Shown: positions 29,622-38,948 of the stretch, in pieces
How positions within the stretch are numbered: position 1 is the stretch's first letter
Layout: the number at the start of each line of letters is the position of its first letter
DNA from: Shewanella loihica PV-4
GTDB lineage: Bacteria; Pseudomonadota; Gammaproteobacteria; Enterobacterales; Shewanellaceae
Length of the DNA stretch: 64,000 nucleotides
Direction: 5' to 3'
Assembly: GCF_000016065.1 (NCBI RefSeq)
Contig: NC_009092.1
Span: 1,488,001 to 1,552,000 of the forward strand
Made by a program: the position numbers and the translations under genes
Notes under the pieces: generated by a model
What the model saw: only the letters and a program-made list of their open reading frames with translations
What the model was told of the DNA's origin: nothing
Database searches by the model: none

Positions 29622-29653
29622 GTAATATCTAAGCTTTTTAAAGGATTAAATTT

Positions 29654-30133
29654 TTGACTGATGTCTCGTTTAAAAAAGTAAATTCAGTGGGTCAATATAT
29701 TGTATTTTTGCTGTGTTTATTGTGTTGCTTACCTTTTTATTTTTTTCATGAAAACATTCCACCGAATCTCATAGGTAAAGTTATTGTTATCACTCTCTGG
29801 CTTCCGATTATGTTTATTTGGCTATGTTACAGAATTTACAGGATCTATAGCGATCCAAGCTTTGTTGTTTTGAAGCTTGATGCGAATAGCGTTGAGATTG
29901 ATGGTGTTAGTCACGGCGTTGAACGCCTTAAATACCTCAATGTTGTCTTTGAAAATGACCATTTTAAACTGGAATGGGAGCTACGAAGCGCCAAACAAAT
30001 TTGGCAAGCTCAAATCATGAGCACTCGCGCGCACTATGTTACCGACGCCCCTTTAAGTGAAATCAAGAGTTTGACCGAATCTTCTAACAAACTGTCTTAC
30101 TTCGATAATTCGAGTAAGCTGCAATACAGCTAA
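29654..30133 (+). CDS. Small two-span membrane protein, unknown (cassette 4)
   Basis: This 159-residue protein has two membrane spans close to the N-terminus (YIVFLLCLLCCLPFYFF near 15-31 and VIVITLWLPIMFIWLCY near 43-60). A cytoplasmic or periplasmic beta-type domain follows (FVVLKLDANSVEIDG, resembling a PH-like or DUF strand pattern). The start is TTG 29654 with AAGGA at 29640-29644; the ATG 7 bp later is out of frame. No family is recognised. It forms the last cassette, and its stop overlaps the R'' box at 30128-30134. Confidence 0.65.
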   Translation: MTDVSFKKVNSVGQYIVFLLCLLCCLPFYFFHENIPPNLIGKVIVITLWLPIMFIWLCYRIYRIYSDPSFVVLKLDANSVEIDGVSHGVERLKYLNVVFENDHFKLEWELRSAKQIWQAQIMSTRAHYVTDAPLSEIKSLTESSNKLSYFDNSSKLQYS

Positions 30134-30208
30134 CAAACGCATTAGATTGTTTGCTTAGACAGTCCTAGGGTACCAAAAGTCGCCAAATCGAAGAGACGAT
30201 AGATACTG

Positions 30209-30298
30209 GTGTAAACACATTTGTGACCTTCCGAGGCATGGATGCCGAGGTAGAGCTCACAAGGAAGTGCTTGCAGCGTGTCACAAATGTGTTTGCAC
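30209..30298 (-). repeat. palindromic repeat element, copy B (90 bp)
   Basis: Arms GTGTAAACACATTTGTGAC (30209-30227) and its inverse at 30280-30298 match in 18 of 19 positions. Read on the minus strand the interior aligns with copy A at 24612: GTGACACGCTG, then GCTCTAC, CATCC-TG, CGGAAGGTCACA. Even the flank (GCCTGCCGCAGGC) resembles the CGCCTGCCCGGCGGG beside copy A. The two copies are inverted relative to each other and bracket the accessory island. Confidence 0.7.
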
Positions 30299-30480
30299 AT
30301 AAGGCCTGCGGCAGGCAATTGATACACCATAAAGCCATGGTTACGGGGCTAGCATTGCCAATACTGAATTTGGCCGAATTTTAGATAGCTTTTGCTCTCA
30401 AAATTTTACGGAAATTAACTTCTGCCCAATTTTAGTTGACCACGACATAGATAGCCGAAATGGCTGAGCCTAACAGACAT

Positions 30481-30510
30481 AAAAAAGCCGCTTGATAGCG
30501 GCTTTTTTCG
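30481..30510 (-). terminator. terminator of the chemoreceptor gene
   Basis: AAAAAAGCCGC-ttgata-GCGGCTTTTTT is symmetric. On the minus strand it lies 25 bp after the chemoreceptor stop. Confidence 0.85.
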
Positions 30511-30534
30511 TTGAGATGAGCGGATACGCTGAAT

Positions 30535-32538
30535 TTACGACTTAAACACGCTGATCTTCTGTTTGATCTCGGCGGCGATGTGGGAGAGGTTTTGGGCGGC
30601 GTCGACTGTGTCGCCGGCGCGCTGTTCGCCGTCGCGGGCGAGCTCGGTGATCTCATGTAGGTTGCGGGTGATCTCGTCGGCGACCGCGCTCTGCTGCTCT
30701 GTGGCGCTGGCGATGCTGCTGGAGGCTATAGCCAGTTCCCCGATACTGATGGTGATCTGGTTGAGGTTAGTCGCGGCCTCCTGTCCCTGGGCGGCCGAGG
30801 CGGTGCCCAGCTGGTGGCTCTGGCCCATCTGCTCGGCGGTGAGCTTGATCTGCTGCTGTAGCTGAGTGATGGTCTGGCTGATCTCCGAGATCGAGGTCTG
30901 AGTACGCTGGGCCAGGGTTCTCACCTCGTCGGCCACTACGGCGAAGCCGCGGCCCTGTTCGCCGGCGCGGGCGGCCTCGATGGCGGCGTTGAGTGCCAGC
31001 AGGTTGGTCTGCTCGGCGATGCTGTTGATCACCTCGGTGACCTGGCTTATCGCCTCGCTTTCCTTGCTGACGTTCTCGACGCTCATATGGCTGGCATCGA
31101 GCTGCTCGCTGAGTTTGCCTAGGCCCTGCACCAGTTGGTCGAGCTGCTGGTGGCCATCGCGGGAGGCGTTGTCGACCTGCTGGCTCTGGCTGGCGCCTTC
31201 GCTGGCGTGGTTGGCCACGTCGCGCACCGAGGTGGACATCTCTTCGATGGCCGTGGCGATCTGGTCGGTCTGCGCCATCAGCTGCTGGGCCTCTTCGCCG
31301 TTGAGTCTGGCCACTTCCTGGGCGCTGCTGGCCTGCTCCTCAAGCGTATTAACCGAGGCGCGCAGGGCACCGACCAGTTCGCGCAGGCTCAGTGCCATCT
31401 GGCGGGCGGCGTGGGTGATTCTGTCGACCTCGTTGTCTGTGTCTGGGCTGACCTGGTCGAACTCTTGAGTCAGGTCGCCCTTGCCGAGCTCGGTGAGCTG
31501 GTGCTGCAGGTGGCGCAGCGGGCGCAGTGTCTTAATCAGCACCATGGAGAGCAGCAGGGTGATCAGCAGCACGCCTACGGCGGCGACACCGGCATTGATG
31601 CTCAGCAGTTTCAGGCTCTCTTCGTTCAGCTCACGTTTCTTGGCCTGACCCAGCAGGGTCCATTGCCAGCCGGGAATGGTGACGGCGTAGGCGTACATGG
31701 GCTCCTTGTTGCTATTGAGGTATTCGCTCTCCTGGCCGCCGCGTTTGGCCGCGTCAAGAGAGAGGCCGTCGAGTATCGCCTCTGTCAATATGGTGCCCGA
31801 CTCCTGATTGGGCTGGGCGATGATGGCGTTGTCCACGTTGCGGATCAGGGTGAAGTAACCCGACTCCTCCAGCTTGAGCTGGTTCATGGAGCGTTGTAGC
31901 TCGGTCAGCGCCTCTGAGATATCGAAGCCGATATAGAGTATGCCTATGATGTCGCCCTGTGGGCCCGTGATGGGGCGATAGACTGTCATATAGTCTTTGC
32001 CAAACAGTCTGGCGTAGCCTTCATACTCTTTGCCCGCCATCAGCGCGCCGTAGCCCGGGTGCTTCTTACCCAGGTAGGTGCCCAGGGCGCGTTTGCCGTC
32101 GGCTTTTTTCAGCGAGGTGGAGATGCGGATAAAGTCGTCGCCGTCGCGTACGAAGACGGTGGCGTTACCGCCGGTGAGGTTAGAGTAGCGATCTACCTTA
32201 CTCTTGGAGGCATTGATCTGTTCGCGCTCGTGTACCAGCGCCGGGGTGGGTTTCCCCATGACCAAGACGGTCTTATCTGGCTTGAAGAATTGACCTGGGT
32301 ACATGGCTCTGAGCACATCGGCGTTGCGTCTGGCGAGAGACAGCAGGCTGTTGTATTCGAGTTCAATCAGGTCGGCGGTGCTGTGCATCTGCGCTTTTAC
32401 GGCCGTCTTACCTTTATCTTCCAGCACGTTGGCGGCTGTGATGTAGGAGACGCTGCTGAGAATGGCAAATACGACGACGGTGAGGATCAGGGCAAGTGCG
32501 CCTATCTGTTTGGCGATAGGCCAGTTTTTATAGTTCAT
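30535..32538 (-). CDS. Methyl-accepting chemotaxis protein with Cache sensor
   Basis: This 667-residue transmembrane chemoreceptor has a first membrane span near residues 11-31 and a periplasmic Cache-type sensor at about 40-305 ([42 protein letters not shown]). A second span lies near 310-333. A HAMP domain follows, then the cytoplasmic coiled coil with the CheA/CheW-binding tip ([34 protein letters not shown]). There is no C-terminal CheR-binding pentapeptide. The ligand is not predictable. It is monocistronic. Confidence 0.95.
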   Translation of the reverse strand: MNYKNWPIAKQIGALALILTVVVFAILSSVSYITAANVLEDKGKTAVKAQMHSTADLIELEYNSLLSLARRNADVLRAMYPGQFFKPDKTVLVMGKPTPALVHEREQINASKSKVDRYSNLTGGNATVFVRDGDDFIRISTSLKKADGKRALGTYLGKKHPGYGALMAGKEYEGYARLFGKDYMTVYRPITGPQGDIIGILYIGFDISEALTELQRSMNQLKLEESGYFTLIRNVDNAIIAQPNQESGTILTEAILDGLSLDAAKRGGQESEYLNSNKEPMYAYAVTIPGWQWTLLGQAKKRELNEESLKLLSINAGVAAVGVLLITLLLSMVLIKTLRPLRHLQHQLTELGKGDLTQEFDQVSPDTDNEVDRITHAARQMALSLRELVGALRASVNTLEEQASSAQEVARLNGEEAQQLMAQTDQIATAIEEMSTSVRDVANHASEGASQSQQVDNASRDGHQQLDQLVQGLGKLSEQLDASHMSVENVSKESEAISQVTEVINSIAEQTNLLALNAAIEAARAGEQGRGFAVVADEVRTLAQRTQTSISEISQTITQLQQQIKLTAEQMGQSHQLGTASAAQGQEAATNLNQITISIGELAIASSSIASATEQQSAVADEITRNLHEITELARDGEQRAGDTVDAAQNLSHIAAEIKQKISVFKS

Positions 32539-32660
32539 TATGGTAATCCACCTTGTGGTTAGACTGTCGCTAATGTAACTAAGGTAGTGCGAGATTGTTT
32601 TGACGCAGGTCTATTTCGGTAAAGGAAAAATTGCCCCAAGCCTCGGCAATTAGTCTAAAT

Positions 32661-32697
32661 ATGCACTGGATCACCTTGGGCGGGCGAGCCAGTGCAT
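32661..32697. repeat. inverted repeat downstream of the RND gene
   Basis: ATGCACTGG and CCAGTGCAT, perfect 9-bp arms around a 19-bp GC-rich loop, between the RND transporter stop and the chemoreceptor start. No T tract follows, so terminator function is doubtful. Confidence 0.5.
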
Positions 32698-32736
32698 CTT
32701 GTGATTAGCAAATTGATGAGACCGTTAGTTAAGCCG

Positions 32737-35700
32737 TTAGCTGGGCTGCAGTGCGGGCACGGGCGCCGCCTGGCGCTTGGTCATCAGCAGCTGGTACATG
32801 GTCGGCACCCAGACCAGTGACAACAGTGTGGTGAGCGCCGTACCGCCAGCGATGGCGATGGCAAACGGTGGCCAGAAGCCGCCACCTGCGATGATCAGCG
32901 GCAGGAAGCCGCCTATGGTGGTGATGGTGGTGGAGCCGATATGACGACCGCAGCTGCTGACCACTTGGACTATGGCATCGATACTCGCCTCTCGCCTGTC
33001 TGGCATATCCTCAAGCTCGGCAAGGATCACGATGGCGGCGTTGATCGCTAGACCCATCAGGCCCAGCAGGCCGATGATCACCGTAAAACCGAAGGGATAG
33101 TTAAACAGGTAGACGGCGAGTAGGCCAAGGCCTGCCGACTGAACCGCGCTCAGCAGTATGATGCCGGTCAGGCGGAAGGAGTTGAACGACAGCACCACGG
33201 TCGCCAGCAGCAAAGTGATCACCAAGACTATGTTGGACAGCAGGTTACCCACGGCCTCGTTACGCTTGGCGCTCTCGCCGCCCACCTCGATACGATAACC
33301 GGCGGGTAGGGTGAGGGCGTCGATGCGCGTCTTGGCTTGGTTGAGCACCTGCTGGGGCAGCACGTCGCTCTCCAGGTAGGCCTCTATGGTGTTGACTCGC
33401 TGGCCGTCACGTCTGGGGATGGCGCCCAGGCTGACATCGATACGGCTGCTGGCCAGCGCCGAGAGCGGGATGCCGACGCCGTTGCTTGACAGCAGGTTGA
33501 TCTGAGACAGCTCGGTCTGCTGCTCGCGCATCAGATCTTGGGTGCGTACCCGGATCGGTAGCGACTCCGTCTGTTCCAGTATACTGCCGCCGTTGATGCC
33601 GGTAGTGGCCATCTGGATCTGGTTGGCAATATCCGTCAGGCTCAGGCCGCTCATCTTGCTGGCGTCTTCGTTTACCTGAAACCATACCTTAGGCGCGCCG
33701 GCGCTCAGGGTGGCGCGGGTGTGCAGCACGTGATCTGTGGTGATCAGAATACGCCGCACCTCATCGCCAATCTCCCTTAAAGTATCTAAGTTGTGGCCGT
33801 AGATGCGCAGCTCAACGGGGGCATTGAACGGCGGGCCCTGCTCTAGCTTACGCACCAGGATCTGCGCCTCGGGGAACTCGGCATCGAGCTGTGTCTGCAA
33901 TCTTGGGATCAGCTGGTTGGCACGCTCGAAGTCGGCAACTTTGATCATCGCCTGGGCGTAGTTAGCCGCCCCCTGCTGACGCTGCAGCAAGTTGTAGTAG
34001 AAGGAGGGCGCATTGCCGCCAATCACCCAGTCGAGCCTCTGCATCTCGCCCGTGGCCCTGAGCTTGGCATCGATACGCTCCACCAAGGCGCGGGTGTTTT
34101 CTATGCTGGACTGGGGCGCCAGGTGCACCTCTATCTGGAACATGTCCCTGTCTGACGGCGGGAAGAATTGCTCCGTCATCTGCCCCGAGGCGATAAAGCC
34201 AGTTATGGGCAATATGCCTATCACCACGCCGGCCAGTAAGGGACGCTTGAGGGCGATATGCAGGGTTTTGCTAAAGGCGCGGGCGATGATGGGGAAGTTG
34301 ACCCCACGCTGATACCAGTGAGTGGCGTCGCCCTCGGCGCCGAAGCGGCCCGCGAACCCGGCGATCAGCGTATGGGAGATGAGGTAGGAGCCCAGTAGGG
34401 CGAAGATCACCGAGATAGCGATACCGCCGACAAATTCTCCCGCGGCCCCCGGCATGAGGATGATGGGGGTGAAGGCCAGCATGGTGGTGATGGTGGAGCC
34501 TGCCAGTGGCAGCCAGAGATGTTTGAGGGTCTCGCCGACGGCGCTTAGGCGATCCAGCCCCTGACGGCGACGCTGGGCGATGGCATCGACGATGACGATG
34601 GCGTTATCCACCATGATCCCCAGCGCCACTACCAGGCCGGTCACCGACATCTGATGAATCGGCAGGCCGACATACTTCATGCAGGCTAGGGTGAAGAGGG
34701 CGGTTAGCGGCAGCGACAGTGAGACGATCACCGCGTTGCGCAGCCCTAGGGTCAACATCAGTACCACCAGAATGATGATGAAACCCAGCAGCAGGCTGGC
34801 GATCAGGTCACTCAGGCGGGTGGTGGTATAGCCTTCTTGATCGAACAACCACTGGATCTCCACGTTGGAGGAGAGATCCCCTTGCACCTTCTCGACCACG
34901 CGATGCACTTGCTGTAGCCAGAGGTCGACCCGGGTGTTGTTGAGCATGCGCGCCGACACCATGATCCCCTGGGCCTGCTCTATGAGGGCGATGCTGGCGG
35001 CCGGGGTCTTGGGCTGGCGCTGCACGCTGGCGACCTCGCCCAGGCGTATGATCTGACCGTTTTCATCTACCTTGAGTGGCACCTGTCTGATGCGGGTGAC
35101 AGAATCCAGCTCGCCTGAGACCTCTACCAGGGCGCGAAAGGCGTCGTTGGTGATCTCGCCTGCCGAGACTTTTGTATCGGCGTTGGCCAGGATCTGGGCG
35201 ATGGCGGCGGCGCTGAGGCCTATGCGGTTGACGTTCTGGGCGTCTATTTGCACCAAGATCTCTTCGGTGGGGGCGCCATAGAGTTTCACGAAGTCTGTGC
35301 CAGGGATCAGCCTGAGCTGGCTCTGTAGCTCCTTGGCGTAGCGGTTGAGGATATCTTGGCGTGGCTCGCCCGCGCCTTGCCAAACTAGGCCCAGAATGGC
35401 AGTGTTGGCATAGCCCAGCTGATCATCTAGCAGGGCATTTTGCGCCGCGGGGGGGAGCAGGTTCTTGGCATCGTTGACCAGATCCCTGGCCCTTGACCAG
35501 ACAGGGTCAGTCTCTGTGATCCTGTCTTTCAGCTCGAGTTGGATGACTGAGATCCCCGGGCGTGAGGTGGACTGCACCAGTTTCAGCTCTTCCAGGCGTC
35601 TGAGCTGATTTTCCAGCACCTCGGTGACCAGGGCTTCGACCCGCTCGGCCGAGGCGCCCGGATAATGGGTCACCACAGAGGCGAAGCGGTTGGTGATGCT

Positions 35701-35808
35701 AGGATCTTCCATGCGGGGCAGGCTGGTGATGGCGCCAAGGCCGGCGACGATCAGCAGGGCGATCACCAGGCTGGCCAGACGACCATTTTCGACTAAGGCT
35801 TTTATCAT
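32737..35808 (-). CDS. RND-family efflux transporter, permease subunit
   Basis: This 1023-residue inner-membrane proton/drug antiporter has two repeats of six spans with large periplasmic loops. Typical landmarks are LGIMVDNAIVIVDAIAQRR (proton-relay aspartates in TM4) and GLLGLMGLAINAAIVILAEL in the second half. It begins MIKALVENGRLASLVIALLI. It starts 3 bp after the adaptor-protein stop, forming a two-gene operon. The outer-membrane channel is not encoded nearby. Substrate is unknown. The sequence is closer to the AcrB/MdtB-like hydrophobe exporters than to metal pumps (no Met-rich channel seen). Confidence 0.95.
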   Translation of the reverse strand: MIKALVENGRLASLVIALLIVAGLGAITSLPRMEDPSITNRFASVVTHYPGASAERVEALVTEVLENQLRRLEELKLVQSTSRPGISVIQLELKDRITETDPVWSRARDLVNDAKNLLPPAAQNALLDDQLGYANTAILGLVWQGAGEPRQDILNRYAKELQSQLRLIPGTDFVKLYGAPTEEILVQIDAQNVNRIGLSAAAIAQILANADTKVSAGEITNDAFRALVEVSGELDSVTRIRQVPLKVDENGQIIRLGEVASVQRQPKTPAASIALIEQAQGIMVSARMLNNTRVDLWLQQVHRVVEKVQGDLSSNVEIQWLFDQEGYTTTRLSDLIASLLLGFIIILVVLMLTLGLRNAVIVSLSLPLTALFTLACMKYVGLPIHQMSVTGLVVALGIMVDNAIVIVDAIAQRRRQGLDRLSAVGETLKHLWLPLAGSTITTMLAFTPIILMPGAAGEFVGGIAISVIFALLGSYLISHTLIAGFAGRFGAEGDATHWYQRGVNFPIIARAFSKTLHIALKRPLLAGVVIGILPITGFIASGQMTEQFFPPSDRDMFQIEVHLAPQSSIENTRALVERIDAKLRATGEMQRLDWVIGGNAPSFYYNLLQRQQGAANYAQAMIKVADFERANQLIPRLQTQLDAEFPEAQILVRKLEQGPPFNAPVELRIYGHNLDTLREIGDEVRRILITTDHVLHTRATLSAGAPKVWFQVNEDASKMSGLSLTDIANQIQMATTGINGGSILEQTESLPIRVRTQDLMREQQTELSQINLLSSNGVGIPLSALASSRIDVSLGAIPRRDGQRVNTIEAYLESDVLPQQVLNQAKTRIDALTLPAGYRIEVGGESAKRNEAVGNLLSNIVLVITLLLATVVLSFNSFRLTGIILLSAVQSAGLGLLAVYLFNYPFGFTVIIGLLGLMGLAINAAIVILAELEDMPDRREASIDAIVQVVSSCGRHIGSTTITTIGGFLPLIIAGGGFWPPFAIAIAGGTALTTLLSLVWVPTMYQLLMTKRQAAPVPALQPS

Positions 35809-35811
35809 GAC

Positions 35812-36927
35812 TTACCTCGTCGCCACTTGGGTGTTGAGCATGACGCGCTCGCCCACCACCACCTTGTGCAGGCCCTGAGTGACGAAGCGTTCATCTTCGC
35901 TTATCGCCCCCTGGATGAAGGCCTGATCGCCACGGGTGTAGAGGATCTCTATGTCGCGCCGCTCGATAAGGTATTGATCCGGCTGTTGTTCGACCAGCAC
36001 ATACAGGTTCCACAGGCCGCGCAGGCCGTCGGTGAGCGAGGAGATGGGCACCCAGAAACCGGCGGTGTCGACTGTCTTGTTGTAATGCAGGTAGGCCAGC
36101 TCGCCGTTGATCACCTTGGCATCGGTAGGCAGGGTCAGGCGCACCGGCACGGTACGCGTCACAGGATTGACCTCGGCGCCAATGCCGGCCACGGTGGCTA
36201 GATAAGGGGTCTCTTTTACCGTCAGGGTCAGCTGCTGGCTGTCTTGCAAACTCTGCGCGAGTCCTACGGGCACGCCGACGGTGGCCTGGGGATTGTTGTG
36301 TTGGATCAGGGTAAATAGCGGTGCGCCCAGGGCGACCACTTCACCTAAGTTATTGTTACGTTTGGCGATAATACCATCAAATGGCGCGACTAGGGTGGAC
36401 TTGGCGATCCGCAGCGCGTTGGCCTCAATCGCGGCGCGCAGACGTTGCTCGGCGGCTTGCAGGCTGCTGAGTTGTCCCTTGAGTTCGTCCAGTTGCTGGG
36501 CCGAGGCGTAGCCCTGTTGTTTCAGTGCCTGGCTGCGCTTGAGGGTGCTCTGGGCCAGCTCTCGGTCGGCGCGGTTTTGCGCAAGGCTTGCCTGCAGCTC
36601 GCGCTTCTCGGCTTCAAGCAAGGAGGTGTCCAGCTGGGCTAGTAGGTCACCCTGTTTGACATGATTACCACTGTCGACCGCCAGGTGTTTGATCTTACCC
36701 GCCAGCTCGAAGCCGATAGCCGTGGTATTGCCCGCGCGTATGCTACCGGTGAATACCTGCTCTGTGTCATAGTTGGTCGAGCGGATCAGACGCTGACTGG
36801 AGACCTTGGGGAAATGTTCGCTGTCGGGGGCGCTGGTGGACTCTTCCTGTTGGCAGCCGCTGGCCGCGAGGCTAAGGCTGCTCCATAACAACACCCTGGC
36901 GAGGGATTTGGCGGTAAAGATCGTCAT
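35812..36927 (-). CDS. RND efflux adaptor (membrane fusion) lipoprotein
   Basis: This is the periplasmic adaptor that joins the permease to an outer-membrane channel. The lipoprotein signal ends in AASGC (near residue 25). A split biotinyl-lipoyl domain (IKHLAVDSGNHVKQGDLLAQ and VAPFDGIIAKRNNNLGEVVA) flanks a coiled-coil hairpin at about residues 105-165, then beta-barrel and membrane-proximal domains. It is the first gene of the minus-strand pump operon and is divergent from the tetR-type gene. Confidence 0.94.
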   Translation of the reverse strand: MTIFTAKSLARVLLWSSLSLAASGCQQEESTSAPDSEHFPKVSSQRLIRSTNYDTEQVFTGSIRAGNTTAIGFELAGKIKHLAVDSGNHVKQGDLLAQLDTSLLEAEKRELQASLAQNRADRELAQSTLKRSQALKQQGYASAQQLDELKGQLSSLQAAEQRLRAAIEANALRIAKSTLVAPFDGIIAKRNNNLGEVVALGAPLFTLIQHNNPQATVGVPVGLAQSLQDSQQLTLTVKETPYLATVAGIGAEVNPVTRTVPVRLTLPTDAKVINGELAYLHYNKTVDTAGFWVPISSLTDGLRGLWNLYVLVEQQPDQYLIERRDIEILYTRGDQAFIQGAISEDERFVTQGLHKVVVGERVMLNTQVATR

Positions 36928-36969
36928 ACTGATACACTTCCGTGGTTAACAGTTGGTGAATAAATCGTT

Positions 36970-36994
36970 AAACTAGACTTGTTAGTCTAATTTG
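36970..36994. promoter_or_regulatory. TetR-type operator 1
   Basis: A 25-bp palindromic site with core TAGAC-TTGTTA-GTCTA and flanks AAAC/TTTG, in the 142-bp gap between the pump operon and the regulator gene. Confidence 0.75.
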
Positions 36995-36997
36995 CAA

Positions 36998-37022
36998 AAA
37001 CTGGACTGTCTAGTCTAGTTTG
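36998..37022. promoter_or_regulatory. TetR-type operator 2
   Basis: A second copy of the same 25-bp site, core TGGAC-TGTCTA-GTCTA, centred 28 bp from operator 1. It covers the likely -35 of the regulator gene, whose -10 TATAAA lies at 37025-37030, which suggests autorepression as well as pump control. Confidence 0.75.
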
Positions 37023-37069
37023 TGTATAAATATGTCGTGATGAAAATGAAGACCTTATAGGACGTTTCA

Positions 37070-37681
37070 ATGGTACAAACACCCCTTAGCCGCAGTGAAC
37101 AGAAGAAGGCGCAGATATTACACGCCGCGATTGAGCTCTTCTGTGGGCAAGGATTTCCCAATACCAGCATGGATGAGGTCGCGAAGTTGGCGGGCGTCTC
37201 TAAACAGACTGTCTATTCGCATTTTGGCAGCAAGGATGATCTGTTCGTTGCATCAATCGAATCTAAGTGTGTTGTGCATCAGGTGACGGCGGAGCTGTTT
37301 ACCAGCCCCCAGGACCCTGAGCAGGCGCTGCTGCATTTCGGTAACTATTTTGGCGAGATGATAGTATCGCCCGAGGCGATAGAGGTGTTTAAGACCTGTG
37401 TGGCCCAGGCCGATACCCACCCGGAAATTTCGGCGCTGTTTTTTAATGCCGGTCCAGAGTTTCTGCTCAATCTGCTGGAGAACTATTTCGAGCAGGTGGA
37501 GAAACTCGGCGAGTATCATTTTGGCGATCTGCGCCATGCCTCGGTGCGTCTGTGTATGATGCTGTTTGGCGAGATGCGTCTCAAGCTAGAGCTAGGCTTA
37601 CCGGTCGAGGATCTGATTGCTAAGCGCCCGGCCTACATCAAAGAAACGGTGAGCATGTTCCTGCGTGCCTATCGTGTTTAG
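37070..37681 (+). CDS. TetR/AcrR-family repressor of the adjacent RND pump
   Basis: The 203-residue protein has an N-terminal helix-turn-helix (MDEVAKLAGVSKQTVYSHFG, near residues 35-55) and a helical C-terminal ligand domain resembling the AefR-like class (VRLCMMLFGEMRLKLELGLP). It is divergent from the adaptor/pump operon, with two palindromic sites between them, so it most likely represses both the pump and itself. The inducer is unknown. Confidence 0.92.
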   Translation: MVQTPLSRSEQKKAQILHAAIELFCGQGFPNTSMDEVAKLAGVSKQTVYSHFGSKDDLFVASIESKCVVHQVTAELFTSPQDPEQALLHFGNYFGEMIVSPEAIEVFKTCVAQADTHPEISALFFNAGPEFLLNLLENYFEQVEKLGEYHFGDLRHASVRLCMMLFGEMRLKLELGLPVEDLIAKRPAYIKETVSMFLRAYRV

Positions 37682-37785
37682 ACATAGGCTATTTTAGTAA
37701 CAGCGCTAGCCGTTTTGAAGGGAAAGTGATCTTTTCGCCAATCTGGTCGTACTAAGCTTGAGTGTACTAATTTTAAGATTGGAAT

Positions 37786-37836
37786 TTGGTCGGGTGCCTA
37801 ACTTGGTCGGGTGCCTAATTTGGTCGAGTGCCTAAG
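37786..37836. repeat. three tandem 17-bp repeats
   Basis: TTGGTCGGGTGCCTAAY occurs three times head to tail (37786, 37803, 37820). The third copy has one change. They lie about 60-110 bp upstream of the outer-membrane protein gene. Confidence 0.85.
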
Positions 37837-37894
37837 TTGCAACCGGGCAGCCGGCCAAACATTAAGTCTAACTGAGTAGCCCCAGGGAGAGGGT

Positions 37895-38809
37895 ATGAAG
37901 CCAAGCCTATTATCTCGCAATACGATCAACGCCCTGGTTTTAGGGTTAACCTGTCTGACGGCCGTTTCCGCCCAGGCGGCACAAGGGGGAGCGCGACAGG
38001 CGTCGCCCTTAACCCTGTCGGTATCGCGTATCGGCGTCGGTGAGGCCGATGTGGGTGACAGCGGCCTGGCACTGCAGCGCGACACCTGGCTGTTCGGCGC
38101 CAAGACCAGTTATGTCTTGAATCGTCAATGGTCGCTAAGTGCCAGCATCAGTTACGACAGGCTGGATTATGACTGGAGCGGCCGCGGCGCCTCACTGCTG
38201 GGTGGTAATCTGGCGCCCTGGTCCAATGTAGACAGGTATGGGGTTGGCCTGGGGGTCAGCTTTCGTCCCAACAATCGTTGGCTGTTCATGCTGGCGCCTA
38301 AGCTGCAGTACGCCTATAGCGAGGGCACCTCATCTTCCAATGCCCAAAGTTATGGGGTGGTCGCCTCAGGCATGTATCGCTTCAATGGCGGCAACATGCT
38401 GGGCCTAGGGGTCGCCTATCTTAATGACATCTCTGAGGTGAGAACCTTGCCTTATCTGGCAGTGAACTGGCAGATAACCGATAAGCTTAAGCTTGCCAAT
38501 CCCTTTTCGGCGGGCTTTAGCGGCCCGGCGGGCCTGGAGCTGAGCTATCAGTGGTATGACTCGCTGGATGTGGGTGTCGGCAGTTCGAAGCGCACCCAGA
38601 GATTCTTGGTGAAAGATGAAGATGTGACCCTGGAGATAGACGAGTGGGTTGGCTTTGTCAGGGCGGGCTGGCAGGCGAGCGAGCCACTCAAATTTGATGC
38701 CTATCTGGGCTATTTCTTCAGTGGTGAGATAGAGCTCTCCTCGCCGAAAACCCAGGAGTCGCTAGAGAATCAGCTGGCACTGGCGTTTTCCGCCCAATAT
38801 CGATTCTAG
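37895..38809 (+). CDS. Outer-membrane beta-barrel protein, unknown
   Basis: It has a Sec signal peptide (cleavage near VSAQA, residue 28), then alternating polar/aromatic strands of a barrel (SASISYDRLDYDWSG; FMLAPKLQYAYSEG). The C-terminal residue is Phe (LALAFSAQYRF), the BAM-recognition end. The mature size of about 276 residues suggests 10-12 strands. No specific transport or enzyme motif is seen; it resembles the uncharacterised MetA-pathway/OmpL-like barrels of Shewanella. It is a single gene with three 17-bp repeats upstream and a terminator downstream. Confidence 0.8.
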   Translation: MKPSLLSRNTINALVLGLTCLTAVSAQAAQGGARQASPLTLSVSRIGVGEADVGDSGLALQRDTWLFGAKTSYVLNRQWSLSASISYDRLDYDWSGRGASLLGGNLAPWSNVDRYGVGLGVSFRPNNRWLFMLAPKLQYAYSEGTSSSNAQSYGVVASGMYRFNGGNMLGLGVAYLNDISEVRTLPYLAVNWQITDKLKLANPFSAGFSGPAGLELSYQWYDSLDVGVGSSKRTQRFLVKDEDVTLEIDEWVGFVRAGWQASEPLKFDAYLGYFFSGEIELSSPKTQESLENQLALAFSAQYRF

Positions 38810-38861
38810 GGTGCCGCTTAAGAATCAGAAAATGCGATGAATAAGAGAATGTGATGAACAC

Positions 38862-38898
38862 AAAAATGGCCTGAACATACCGTCAGGCCATTTTTTTA
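38862..38898 (+). terminator. bidirectional terminator
   Basis: AAAAATGGCCTGA and TCAGGCCATTTTTTT arms around an 8-bp loop. It serves the outer-membrane protein gene and, by symmetry, could serve the convergent gene ending at 38949. Confidence 0.85.
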
Positions 38899-38948
38899 TG
38901 ATTTTTCATTTAGCTGTCATTTAGCTACCGGCTAGCTTCAACTCTTGT

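Larger units (their letters stand above)
30128..30534. other. truncated last attC and non-coding end of the island
   Basis: AGCTAAC (30128-30134) followed by AAACGC is the left half of an attC site, but no matching GTTRRRY right half follows. The palindromic element at 30209-30298 lies where it would be expected. From 30300 to 30480 I see nothing supportable. A terminator at 30481 closes the chemoreceptor gene. Confidence 0.6.

Noticed and set aside
31135..31899. 254-codon open frame antisense to the chemoreceptor gene
   Set aside because: It mirrors the repetitive alanine/leucine-rich coding of the chemoreceptor, has no credible ribosome binding site and no recognisable domain.
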